DNA of 20,547 bases. It comes from a virus. The notes under the pieces were generated by a model. It saw only the letters and a program-made list of their open reading frames with translations. It did not search any database and was not told the DNA's origin. Each line of letters starts with the position of its first letter. The stretch's first letter is position 1. Made by a program: the position numbers and the translations under genes. The stretch covers positions 1 through 20,547 of IMG/VR virus record IMGVR_UViG_3300047557_002631, one strand, 5' to 3'. Positions 1 to 9,100 of the stretch are shown in pieces.

Positions 1-410
1 TTCATAAGGTCGGCAACCCGTATGAACCGACCTCCGAACTCTTAGCCTATGTCACGCAATCGGGGACGAGCATTACCAAAGCCACGGAGCCATCCGCGCA
101 ATATGACTGGTGGGTGCATGCGGTCGATGGAACGGGGGCGCTTGGCCCCTCGAACGGCGCACTGCTGACGACATCGGCCTCGCCTATGCCGCCGCCGCCT
201 GACCCTGACCCGACGCCTGATCCGCCTCCTGACCCTCCGGTGACGCCTGACCCGGTGGTGCCGCCGCCCGTCATTACGCCGCCGCCTACAGACCCGCCCG
301 CTGAACTACCTGAGCCGGTGGTGCTTGGCACGGTGACGATTACCAGCGTGGTGAAGGACCGGCAGAATCCCGTGATCAAGGAGTACCGATTCTATGGCCG
401 CCAGCTCTGA
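1..410 (+). CDS. C-terminal part of a fibronectin-type phage structural protein (5' end outside window)
   Basis: The frame is open from position 3 and runs to TGA at 408-410, so the gene starts upstream of the window; an internal ATG at 114 is not its start. The first ~50 residues end in a stretch with YDWWVHAVDGTG and GPSN, typical of the last strands of a fibronectin type III domain. Next comes a Pro/Asp-rich linker of about 35 residues (PDP, PPP and TPD repeats), then a short polar tail ending in YRFYGRQL. It lies directly before tail tubular protein A and overlaps it by 17 bases, so it is probably a virion, tail or adhesion protein. Fn3 domains on phage particles are thought to mediate weak surface or carbohydrate adhesion. 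Exact role unknown. Confidence 0.75.
   Translation, partial: HKVGNPYEPTSELLAYVTQSGTSITKATEPSAQYDWWVHAVDGTGALGPSNGALLTTSASPMPPPPDPDPTPDPPPDPPVTPDPVVPPPVITPPPTDPPAELPEPVVLGTVTITSVVKDRQNPVIKEYRFYGRQL
198..252 (+). repeat. Short degenerate repeat encoding a Pro/Asp linker
   Basis: Variants of CCTGACCC / CCTGATCC / GCCTGACCC recur about six times in 55 bases and encode alternating PDP and PPP tripeptides. The repeat stays in the reading frame, so it looks like a protein-level linker expansion rather than a DNA signal. Confidence 0.7.
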
Positions 411-978
411 AACCGGCATCGTCAATACCGGCCTGATCCTGCTGGGGGAACCCACCATTCTCAGCCTGACCGATGATAGCGACGTGGCGCGAGCCGCGAA
501 CGCGGTCTTTACGCAGATCCGCGATGAAGTGCTCGCGCAGCATCCATGGAACGGCTGCACCAAACAGGTCACGCTGGCGCAACTCTCCGGCACGCCCATT
601 TTCGGATGGTCGTATCAATACGTGTACCCATCGGACGGACTGCGGATTCTCTTCACCGATGACGACCAGTACGCGTGGAAGGTGAGCATTGGCACGGACG
701 GACAGAGCAAGGTGGTCCTCTCCAATGCGCCCACCATGGCCGTGGAATACATCTTCCGACAGACGAACGTGTCACGGTATGGCTCATGGCTCGCGCTGGC
801 GATCTCCAAGCGTATGGCGGCGGAGTTGGCGATGACGCTGACGCAGCACCAGGGGAAGGCGCAGGGCTTCATGGCGGCGTATCAGGCGCAACTCTCCATG
901 TCCAAGATGATGGACGGCCAAGAGCAATCGACCAGCGAAGTGACTTCGACCACCTTAACCGATGATGTGAGGCTCTAG
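394..978 (+). CDS. Tail tubular protein A (T7 gp11-like)
   Basis: 194 residues, close to T7 gp11 length. This protein forms the upper ring of the stubby tail below the portal. The family signature is clear at the N terminus: a short helix ending in LLGEPTILSLTDDS, then AARAANAVFTQIRDEVLAQHPWN (residues about 30-50), which matches the usual pattern 'RIGE..I.SL.D.S..A..C...Y...RD.VL..HPWN'. The middle carries the aromatic beta-rich stretch YVYPSDGLRIL. The C terminus is helical and polar. The ATG has an AAGGAG Shine-Dalgarno sequence at 378-383 and overlaps the previous gene by 17 bases. The tail tubular B gene follows 2 bases after the stop, as expected for this pair. Confidence 0.9.
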   Translation: MAASSETGIVNTGLILLGEPTILSLTDDSDVARAANAVFTQIRDEVLAQHPWNGCTKQVTLAQLSGTPIFGWSYQYVYPSDGLRILFTDDDQYAWKVSIGTDGQSKVVLSNAPTMAVEYIFRQTNVSRYGSWLALAISKRMAAELAMTLTQHQGKAQGFMAAYQAQLSMSKMMDGQEQSTSEVTSTTLTDDVRL

Positions 979-980
979 GC

Positions 981-3506
981 GTGGCGGTTCGCTCAACGGT
1001 CGCACTGAACAACTTTAGCAGCGGCGAGATCTCCGAAGAACTACACGCCCGTGTGGATCTGGCGAAGTACCAGAACGGCTGCAAGACCATGCTCAATTGG
1101 TTGCCGCTGATCGAGGGCGGGATGATGCGGCGACCGGGCACGCGGTTTGTGGCGGCAGCGAAGCACGCATCCACGACGGCGCGGTTGATTCCCTTCGTGT
1201 TCTCGACCTTGCAGGCCTACATGCTGGAGTTCGGGGATAGATACATCCGTTTCTATAAAGGCGGTGGGCAGATCGTGGACAGCGCTGGGAATCCGATTGA
1301 AGTCGGAACCGCTTACACCGTGAGTGATCTGGGGAAGATTAAGTACCAACAACGGGCGGACGTGCTGTACCTGACCTGCCCCGGGTTTGCGAGACGCAAA
1401 CTCTCCCGCTCCAGTCATACCGACTGGCTGTTAGAGATTGTGGCCGATGAGCAAGGGCCGTTCCTTGATGAGAATACGGACGACGATTGGGAAGTGACCG
1501 CCACCGGCGGCGAACTCATTACCAACGGCGTGTTCACCACAGATACCACCGGATGGAGTGATGAATCGGTTGGCGCGGGCACGTTTACAGCCTCGGCAGG
1601 CGTGGGCCTGTTGACCCATGCCGGCGGAGCCGACATCGGCGCAGGGCAGACCTCCTTCCCGACTTCGATTGGCCTGGTCTACACCGTGACCTTTACGGTC
1701 GGGGTGGGGGCCGTGAATGCACAGGCGGGGACTTCACCGGGTGGCTCCGATTTGGTGGGGTCCGCGTCATACGGTGTGGGGGCGCAATCGCTCACATTCA
1801 CGGCGACCAGCAAAACGGCGTACATCTATTTTGCCAATGTGGCAGCAGGGACCGCGAGAAGCATTGATAGCGTGTCTTGCCTCAAGCCCTTGCATACCGG
1901 CGCACAAGTCACGCTGACCGCCAACCAGGATACCTGGGCTCCCGGCCATGTCGGGGCGCTGTGGGAAGTCAGCGATGCGGAAGGCTCCCCCTCAGAGGCC
2001 GCCTGGGCTGCGAGTACGGCCTTGACCACGCTCGGCATTCGCCGGACCTATAACGGCCATGTCTACGAAATGACCTCGATTGGCACGACCGGCACGAAGC
2101 CGCCCGTGCATTTGCGCGGGACTTCTTCGGATGGCGGGAATGATTGGGTCTACATCAACGATGGGGCGGGGTATGTGGAGATCCTGACCTACAACACCCC
2201 GCGATCTGTGACCGCGATTGTGCGGCAACATCTGCCTGAGAATGCCAGCAGCGGCACCAGCTATTGGGCGGAAGGGGCCTACAGCGGCGTGCAGGGCTAT
2301 CCCCGCGCCATCGCCTTTATTGAACAACGAACCGCCATCGCTGGAGCGTCCGGCCATCCGGCCCGTATCGACCTGTCAGAGCCGGGGGGCTTTGAGTCGT
2401 TTCGAGGCGGGGCCGATGCGGACCGCGCCATTTCGTTTGAGGTCGATTCAGGCCTCGTCAACTCCGTCTTGTGGATGGAAAAAGGCGTGACCTGGTTTGC
2501 CGCGACCAACGGCGCGATCTATGCCTTGCAGACCACGGACAACACCCCCTTTGCGCCGGACAATCTGCCCTATGTCAAGGAGGTCAATGCCTACGGGTCG
2601 GCGGATATTCACCCGCTGAAGATCGGCGGCAAGCTGCTCTACGTGCAACGTGGCGGCAAGCGGGTCCGTGAACTGGATTATGAGGCGGACGCCACGAATG
2701 ATATTCGCTCAGATCGCACCGTCTTAGCGCGGCATATCACCAGCGACCAGGCCACCATCGTGCAATGGGCCTACCAGCAAGACCCGAATCAAACCGTGTG
2801 GGCCGTGCGCTCCGATGGCGTCTTGTTGGCGCTGACCTACTTCCCAGAGCAGGACGTAATTGCCTGGAGCCGCCATACCACACAGGGCAGTGTTGAGTCC
2901 GTGGCGACCATTCCCACACAGACCACCGATCAAACATGGGTCGTGGTCAAGCGAAATATCAACGGGCAAGACGTGCGCTATCTTGAGTATTTCGATACGA
3001 CCGTGAGTACCGATTGCGCCTTGACCTATCAAGGGCCTCCAGCGATTAGCGCCGTGGCAGCGGCCTCCGTCGCGCATCTGCTCGGGAATACCGTGGAGAT
3101 TGTCGCGCACGGCGGCACGCTCACGCCGCAGACCGTGACGAGTAGCGACCTCGCGCTGGGGGCCTCCTATGCGTTCGTGGAAGTCGGGTTGGACTTCGAT
3201 AGCGATTGCGAAACCGTGGCCCCTGAGATCAGAGGGCCGGACGGATCTAGCCAAGGCTTGCTGAAATCGACGCCGACACTCTGGGTGTACCTCGTGCAGA
3301 CCAATTCCCTGAAGGTGAACGGGAAGCAACTGGTGACACGCAGCCCACGCGATTACATGGACACCGGCCCGCCCTACGTGACGGGCTTGCAGCAGATCAA
3401 GGATATCGGGCATCGGACCAACGGCACGATTCGGATTCAACAAACTGAACCCTTACCCGCGAAGGTGATTGGTGTCTTTGCCACATTCGACACAGGTAAC
3501 AACTAA
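981..3506 (+). CDS. Tail tubular protein B (T7 gp12-like / phage stabilisation protein) with inserted jelly-roll module
   Basis: 841 residues; forms the nozzle of the short tail. The N terminus has the family hallmark NFSSGEISEELHARVDLAKYQNG, then GGMMRRPGTRF near residue 50. The start is GTG with GAGG at 969-972. Residues about 177-302 (DNA about 1509-1887) look like an inserted carbohydrate-binding-like beta-sandwich: GELITNGVFTTDTTGW at its start, YTVTFTV and LTFTATSKTAYIYF strands, and SIDSVSC at its end. The host protein then resumes with VTLTANQDTWAPGHVGALWEV. A further small module (about 357-402; GHVYEMTSIGTTG, DGGNDWVYI) resembles the short G-x-VY...GTTG...DGG...W repeat found in tail proteins. 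Beta-propeller-like repeats fill the rest. It probably combines the structural nozzle role with surface binding. Confidence 0.9.
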   Translation: MAVRSTVALNNFSSGEISEELHARVDLAKYQNGCKTMLNWLPLIEGGMMRRPGTRFVAAAKHASTTARLIPFVFSTLQAYMLEFGDRYIRFYKGGGQIVDSAGNPIEVGTAYTVSDLGKIKYQQRADVLYLTCPGFARRKLSRSSHTDWLLEIVADEQGPFLDENTDDDWEVTATGGELITNGVFTTDTTGWSDESVGAGTFTASAGVGLLTHAGGADIGAGQTSFPTSIGLVYTVTFTVGVGAVNAQAGTSPGGSDLVGSASYGVGAQSLTFTATSKTAYIYFANVAAGTARSIDSVSCLKPLHTGAQVTLTANQDTWAPGHVGALWEVSDAEGSPSEAAWAASTALTTLGIRRTYNGHVYEMTSIGTTGTKPPVHLRGTSSDGGNDWVYINDGAGYVEILTYNTPRSVTAIVRQHLPENASSGTSYWAEGAYSGVQGYPRAIAFIEQRTAIAGASGHPARIDLSEPGGFESFRGGADADRAISFEVDSGLVNSVLWMEKGVTWFAATNGAIYALQTTDNTPFAPDNLPYVKEVNAYGSADIHPLKIGGKLLYVQRGGKRVRELDYEADATNDIRSDRTVLARHITSDQATIVQWAYQQDPNQTVWAVRSDGVLLALTYFPEQDVIAWSRHTTQGSVESVATIPTQTTDQTWVVVKRNINGQDVRYLEYFDTTVSTDCALTYQGPPAISAVAAASVAHLLGNTVEIVAHGGTLTPQTVTSSDLALGASYAFVEVGLDFDSDCETVAPEIRGPDGSSQGLLKSTPTLWVYLVQTNSLKVNGKQLVTRSPRDYMDTGPPYVTGLQQIKDIGHRTNGTIRIQQTEPLPAKVIGVFATFDTGNN

Positions 3507-3951
3507 GACGGTCACGCCCTTCAAGCTGGACGATCTCAACGGGATCGACTGGTTGCCTGATGGGGCCTACATGGATCTTTCGGCCATTCTGGCGCGTTCC
3601 ACGATCTGGACCGGCAGAGTCAACGGGCATGTGGTCGCAATCTGTGGCTTGACCAAGCTGAACGGCCACACGGCGGAAGCGTGGACGTACCTGCACCGGG
3701 AGGCCTTGCTGTATCCCTACTGGCTGCACCGGGCCACGAAACGGATTCTTCACAACTTTGCCGGGGCCTACGACATGTTGCGTGTGCAGGCGATGGCCGT
3801 GGATCAAGCGGACGCGGCCTGCCGATGGTTGGAGCATCTCGGGTTTGACGTGGAATGTCTCTGTCCGCTCATGGGGCATCACGGTGAAACGATGCGGCGC
3901 TATGTTTGGTTTCCGAAGGGGGCACGATGGCCGATCCAGTTTCCGCGCTAG
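3469..3951 (+). CDS. GNAT-fold internal virion protein (T7 gp13-like)
   Basis: About 160 residues. The pattern VNGHVVAICGLTKL, then PYWLHRATKRIL, then ADAACRWLEHLGFDVE matches the acetyltransferase-fold proteins found between tail tubular B and the internal core proteins in T7-type phages (gp13-like, DUF2833). The final WLEHLGF is the usual end of a GNAT domain. Enzymatic activity is not established for this group; in T7, gp13 is needed for virion assembly. The frame starts with TTG at 3469, but GTG at 3472 sits better behind AAGG at 3462-3465, so the true start may be 3472. It overlaps the previous gene by 35-38 bases and the next by 25. Confidence 0.75.
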   Translation: MVSLPHSTQVTTKTVTPFKLDDLNGIDWLPDGAYMDLSAILARSTIWTGRVNGHVVAICGLTKLNGHTAEAWTYLHREALLYPYWLHRATKRILHNFAGAYDMLRVQAMAVDQADAACRWLEHLGFDVECLCPLMGHHGETMRRYVWFPKGARWPIQFPR

Positions 3952-4421
3952 CAATGATCGGGGCAGGGTCCGCCCTGGGTGGCGGGGCCCTCTCCGCAGT
4001 CGGGCAACTCCAGGCGGCTGACGCACAGGGGAAGGCCGCTGCGGTTGAAGCCGACGCCATGCAGGAGCAAGGGCGGCTCACGCAGTTCTCAGCCTATGAG
4101 GACGCGAAGCAGGTTCGTTTTCAGGGCAACAAGCTGCTGGCCGAACAAACGAATATCACGGCGGCCTCTGGCTTGGTGACGAATACCGGCAGCGCCTTGG
4201 ACGTGGCGAGAGAGTCGGCCAGGCAGATTGAACTCGACGCGCTCAAGACCGAATTTTCAGGGCGGCAAGGTAAGTTTGTGGCCGACCGGCAAGCGCAACT
4301 CACCAGGTACGGGGCCAAGATTGCGAGACGTGAAGCCACGATGGGCGCGATTGGCTCCATGCTCTCCGGCCTGTCTGGTGGCGCCACCAGCGCCCTTGGT
4401 CCCAGCATAGGGAAGAAATAA
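3927..4421 (+). CDS. Internal virion protein B-like (T7 gp14-like ejection protein)
   Basis: 164 residues from ATG at 3927, chosen because AAGGGGG lies at 3916-3922; a GTG seven codons upstream is less likely. The N terminus has a hydrophobic Gly/Ala segment (ALAMIGAGSALGGGALSAVG). A long alanine- and glutamine-rich helix follows, with the conserved-looking SGLVTNTGSALDVARESARQIELDAL (residues about 83-108). This matches phage internal core proteins of the type 'GAQRA..AASGV...GSPLDVL......AELDAL'. In T7 the corresponding protein is ejected before the DNA and inserts in the host outer membrane, consistent with the glycine-rich hydrophobic N terminus. The stop overlaps the next start (TAATG). 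Confidence 0.8.
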   Translation: MADPVSALAMIGAGSALGGGALSAVGQLQAADAQGKAAAVEADAMQEQGRLTQFSAYEDAKQVRFQGNKLLAEQTNITAASGLVTNTGSALDVARESARQIELDALKTEFSGRQGKFVADRQAQLTRYGAKIARREATMGAIGSMLSGLSGGATSALGPSIGKK

Positions 4422-6178
4422 TGCCGAAAGTACCTACAGCCGTCAGTCAACGGTCGATCAGCACTGGCAACATCGGCAGCATCAACGCGCCATCCAACAT
4501 GGGGCGCGGGGCGCAGCAGATCGGGGCGGGGCTCATGAACGTGAGTCAGTCGGCCAACTTCCTCATGCATAGCGCCCTCGCCGCTGAACGGCAACGCGAG
4601 GCCGAAGCCAAGCACCTGGACGAACTGAACCAGCAGCAAGGCGCAAACCTCCTGGCGTTAGAGGCGCAACAGGGCATTGACGACGATGTGCGCGGGCTCA
4701 AGGACCAACTGAGCAAGCAGACGGACCGCTCGCCTATGCTCTGGCGGGCCAAGATCAGGAACCAGGGCGACGATGAAATTGAGGTCATGCCTGACGACGC
4801 GGTGCAACTGCAACTGCGGAACCGGATTGATAAGGCCATCCAGACCGCCGAGGATGCGTATGGGCCGAAAGCCAAGGCACTGGTTGAGCAATACTTGCGG
4901 CCTCATGCGTTTAAGGCCACATCCGAGTTTAAGGACTACACCTTTGGGCTGAAGGTCGATAAGGGCAAGGCCGACCTGTCTACATCCCTAGACATTCTCG
5001 GCAAGCAAGCCGCAGACCCGCATAATCTCATGCGCGAAGATTCGATGCAGCGCGGACTCGATCTGATCGACAACGCCAAGGTTAACGGGCTGCTGCCGCC
5101 AACCGACGTGGCGAAGCTGAAACAGAATTGGCAGGCGGATGTGGGCGGCAAATACTGGCAGACCGTTTCTCAATTGGACCCCACGAAGATCCTGCAATTG
5201 GAAAGCGACTACCGGACGAAGGGGGCGCACTTGCCGGAAGGCATGGACCCCACCAAGCTGGACACCTACCGACAAATGGCCTACGGCACGCTGGACCGCT
5301 CACAGCGCCAACGTGACGCGATGAACAAGGCACACGAAGAGGCGATCAAAGCCACGCAGGAACAGAACTATCGCGGGCTCTATTCGCAGGTCTTGCAGCG
5401 TGATCCAAAGGCAGTGGAAGCCTTGCCGGAAATGATGGCGACCCAAGGCTTAACGGTGGAGCAGGCCGACAAGATCCGGTCCACGGCGGAGCATTTAGCG
5501 AAGCAGGACGCCGACAATCCGGCGCTCAAACAATCCAGCGGCCTGGCGCGATTCGAGTTCCAGAAGCAGGTCACGCGGGCCAAGTTCGGAGACGGCGACT
5601 TATCGGCCATTGAAAACGATCTCACTGACCAAGTGACATCTGGGCAGATGCTTGCCACGGACGCACAGGCGATCATGTCGCAAATCAATGAAGCGCAAGG
5701 ACACCTACAGAGCGAAGAGAAGAAATCTTACAACGACGATGTGCAGCGGGCACATAAAAACGTGATGTCGGCGCTGACAACGACAGGCATTATGGACAAG
5801 TTTGACGCGCTCTCTGAGGAAACGAAGAAGAACGCGGATGAGTATTTCTACAAACGGCTGGCGCAGGAACCGAACGCCAACCCTTGGCAGATCCGCGAGG
5901 AAACGCTGAAGATTTTCGAGCCGATTCTGAAGCAGCGCAAAGAGGTCGGGATGCAGGAAGGCGACAAGCTCAAGCTGGATGACGCGAGAATTGAAGCGGG
6001 TGTGCAGTCCGGCGCGTTGTCGAAAGCGGCGGCGAAGGCCATGCGCGACCAGACGCAACAGGACATCGGGATGCGGCTGCGCGAACAGTTCATCAAAAGC
6101 TACGTGCCGCCGCAGCCGTCCATGATGGAGCGCATCCAGCAGTTTGGATCTTCACTGTTCCAAGGGAGTGACGAGTAA
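4421..6178 (+). CDS. Internal virion protein C-like (T7 gp15-like ejection protein)
   Basis: 585 residues, coupled to its neighbours by TAATG overlaps at both ends. No catalytic motif is visible. It is strongly helical and polar, with long Glu/Lys/Gln/Ala-rich stretches (for example AAERQREAEAKHLDELNQQQ near residue 55) and short turns. It has the character and map position of the middle internal core protein that forms the periplasmic conduit in T7-type phages. The N terminus (residues 1-50) is Ser/Gly/Asn-rich with SINAPSNMGRGAQQIGAGLM, a pattern often seen at the start of these proteins. Function is assigned mostly from gene order and composition. Confidence 0.65.
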   Translation: MPKVPTAVSQRSISTGNIGSINAPSNMGRGAQQIGAGLMNVSQSANFLMHSALAAERQREAEAKHLDELNQQQGANLLALEAQQGIDDDVRGLKDQLSKQTDRSPMLWRAKIRNQGDDEIEVMPDDAVQLQLRNRIDKAIQTAEDAYGPKAKALVEQYLRPHAFKATSEFKDYTFGLKVDKGKADLSTSLDILGKQAADPHNLMREDSMQRGLDLIDNAKVNGLLPPTDVAKLKQNWQADVGGKYWQTVSQLDPTKILQLESDYRTKGAHLPEGMDPTKLDTYRQMAYGTLDRSQRQRDAMNKAHEEAIKATQEQNYRGLYSQVLQRDPKAVEALPEMMATQGLTVEQADKIRSTAEHLAKQDADNPALKQSSGLARFEFQKQVTRAKFGDGDLSAIENDLTDQVTSGQMLATDAQAIMSQINEAQGHLQSEEKKSYNDDVQRAHKNVMSALTTTGIMDKFDALSEETKKNADEYFYKRLAQEPNANPWQIREETLKIFEPILKQRKEVGMQEGDKLKLDDARIEAGVQSGALSKAAAKAMRDQTQQDIGMRLREQFIKSYVPPQPSMMERIQQFGSSLFQGSDE

Positions 6179-9100
6179 TGGCTGACGATCTCGACCAGGG
6201 GTATATGCAGACGCGGCAAACGATGCGGGACTGGCAAAACCGCATGCTGTTTATGGAGACGACGCAAGAGGGCAATCAAGTCCACATGGGCGTGCAGGTG
6301 GGCGGCAAGGAGACGGACGGCAAGGGCGTTGCGCCAACGGCGCAGCCGCAGCCTGAAGCCCCTGTCACGCTGGCCCCTGACGCCACGCTACCACCGGAGC
6401 AGCCACAGGCACAGCAGCCAAACACCATTACCGTAGACACGCCCGAAGTGGCGGCGGTGAAGCAGCAATTCTCGGCCCACATGCAGGAGGTTGCGAGCGG
6501 CGAAGCGGGCATGAAGGCGCTGGGCAAAGGCGGCAAAGCCTTAGCGGAAGCGGCTCGACCTGGATTCGAGACGGCAGCGATTGCGCTTGGCATGGATGAG
6601 GAAGCCGCCGCGACCGTGGGGCAGGCCTTCGTAGAATTTATGGGCGGGTTGCCGAGCGACGACTCGACCGATTTACAGGCCGGATTCGAGACGGCAATCG
6701 CGGTGCTCCCTGCCGCTGGCGCGATGTACAAAAGCGGGAAGATGGTCGGTAAGGCGGCAGTCGAAGGGCTGACTAAGAACAGAGACGCGATCATTCAGGA
6801 GTTTCGCAAGGCGGGCGACATCCTCAAATCCGAACGTGGGTCGGTGCCGCTGGGCGGGGGTGGTGCAGGCAAACCGCCCGATGTGCCGCCGGTCAACATC
6901 GGTGGAGCCGCAGAAGAACCGATCTCACCTAAAGCCCTCGCCACGATCTCCCGCCGCGAACAAGCCAAGGCTGATTTCACCATTAAGGTGGAAGGCTTCA
7001 AGGACGAACTGACCAAGCAACGGCGCGGGCCGGTGTTGAGTGATGAGGCGGTAAGGAAGTTGGCTGGAGAATCAGGCTTTACGCTTCAAGACCTACTCGA
7101 CCTGAAGCCAGGCAGCATTCTCGCCCCTGAAATTCAAGTGGCCGCGAGGGACGTATTCAAGGCCTCTGCCGACAAGATGAAGGCAAGCGCCAAGGCGTAC
7201 CTAGAGCGAGCCGACCCGCAAGCCTTTGACGAGTTCGCACAGGCATTTGCGGAGGCGGGTATCGCTACGACGCGCATCATCGGCACCTTCGCTGAAGGTG
7301 GGCGCACGTTCCGCCTGTTCAACCAGAAATATCCCACGCTCAAAACGGGCGTGAAGCCGGACGGCAAAGACCCTGAGTTTTCCATCCAAGACCAGTACAT
7401 TCAGGAGATGTACAAATTCTTTCGTGGGGTGGAAGAAAAGTCGGCCATGGGTGGGTTTGAAGGTGCACGCGGCGGGGCGGCACAACCTGGCATGGTATCG
7501 CCCGCGCAGCTCGCGCAAATGGTCATGGATCTGCCGAACGAAGAGGCCATGATGGCCTTCGCCAAGGCGGCACTCAAGCCGACCTGGGGCGATATGATGA
7601 TGGAAGTCTGGATCAACGGCCTGCTCTCCGGCCCCATCACGCACAGCACGAACATTATCAGCAACGCCGCCACCGTGGCGTGGAACATCCCAGAACGGGC
7701 CGTGGCCTCCATGCTGAACCCGAAAGCGGTGCGCCCTGGTGAAGCCGCCGCCATGTTGGGCGGGGTGGTCGAATCAATGGGCGATGCCTGGCGGTTAGCC
7801 TGGAAAGCCTTTAAGGAAGAACAACCACAGTTCGGGCAGAGCAAGCTCGAAATGCCGCGCAGGGCCATCACGGCGGATGCGCTGGAAGTGACCGGCATGA
7901 CAGGGCGGGCCGTGGATTTCCTCGGCGCAGCCGTGCGCTTGCCTGGCCGGTTCCTCATGGCGGGGGATGACTTCTTTAAGGCGATTGCGTTCCGCGCAGA
8001 ACTCCGCGCCCTGGCGAAGCGGCAGGCCTTCCGCGAGATCAATGAAATGTCGCTGACCGGCAAAGCCGCTGCGCAGAAGGCGCGAGAGATCGAAAAGAAT
8101 ATCCTTGACAATCCGCCTGAGTCGATCAAGGACGCCGCACAAGAGTTTGCCGCCTATACCACCTTCACGCGGGATCTTGGCGAGACCGGGCAGAAGGTGC
8201 AGGCACTGGCGTCAACGCCGATTGGCCGTATCGTGCTGCCCTTCGTGCGCACACCCACCAACATCTTCAAGTTTGCCGGTGAGCGGACCCCCTTAGCCCT
8301 GGCCTCGCGTGCGGTGCGGGAAGAGATTGCCGCAGGCGGGGAACGCCGCGCCTTAGCCCTGGCGAAGATCGGGCTTGGCTCCATGACGATGGCCTATATG
8401 AGCACGCTGGCCGCGAATGGCCTGATTACCGGAGGCGGGCCGAAGGATAAGACGCTGCGGCAAATCAAGATGCAAACGGGCTGGAAGCCGTACAGCTTCA
8501 AGATCGGCAATGAATATATCTCCTACGCCCGCATTGAACCACTAGGCTCCCTCTTCGGCCTGGCGGCTGATGCGGCGGACATCATGGGGCAACTGTCTGA
8601 GGCGGACGCGGCGAAGCTGGCGAGCGCCTTGACCGTGGCGATTTCCCGCAACGTGGCGCAAAAGACGTTCGTGAAGGGCTTGGCCGGGACGCTCAACGCG
8701 GTGACTTCGCAAGAGGTCAAGCAGGTCAATAGTTTCCTTGAAAAGGAACTCCCCACCATCCTGCCCTATAGCTCGGCGTTGGGGCAGACGGCGAAGAATG
8801 TTGACCCTGTGATGCGCGAAGTCAACAGCATCATGGACGCCTTCAAGGCCAAGATTCCTGGCTACTCGTCCGACTTGCCGCCCCATCGGAATCTCTGGGG
8901 TGAGCCGGTCCTGCTGGAAGGCGGGTTAGGGCCTGACCTGTTGAGCCCGTTCTATAGCTCGACCGTGAAGGATGACAAGGTGGCGGCGGAACTTTCACGG
9001 CTCGAAGCGCCGATCACCTTGCCCTCGAAACAGATTGACCGTGTGCCGCTCACGCCGAAGCAATACGACCGCTACCAGATCTTGGCCGCACATCCGCAAG

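Noticed and set aside
114-410. ATG at 114 as a gene start
   Set aside because: The same frame is open back to the window edge and the upstream residues complete the Fn3-like domain, so this ATG is internal.
2724-3443. Long - strand open frame (239 aa) opposite tail tubular protein B
   Set aside because: His/Arg/Gly-rich composition without domain features; the + strand frame has clear family motifs and a continuous operon.
3397-4026. - strand frame of 209 aa across two + genes
   Set aside because: Spans the junction of supported genes and shows no recognisable protein features.
6562-6696. Exact 15-bp direct repeat 120 bp apart as a recombination or att site
   Set aside because: It is in frame, 40 codons apart, encodes GFETA both times, and lies mid-gene in a virion protein; a local coding duplication is simpler.
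7401-8129. Long - strand open frame (242 aa) opposite the large ejection protein
   Set aside because: Serine/arginine-rich shadow of a well-supported + gene; no motif and no isolated ribosome site.
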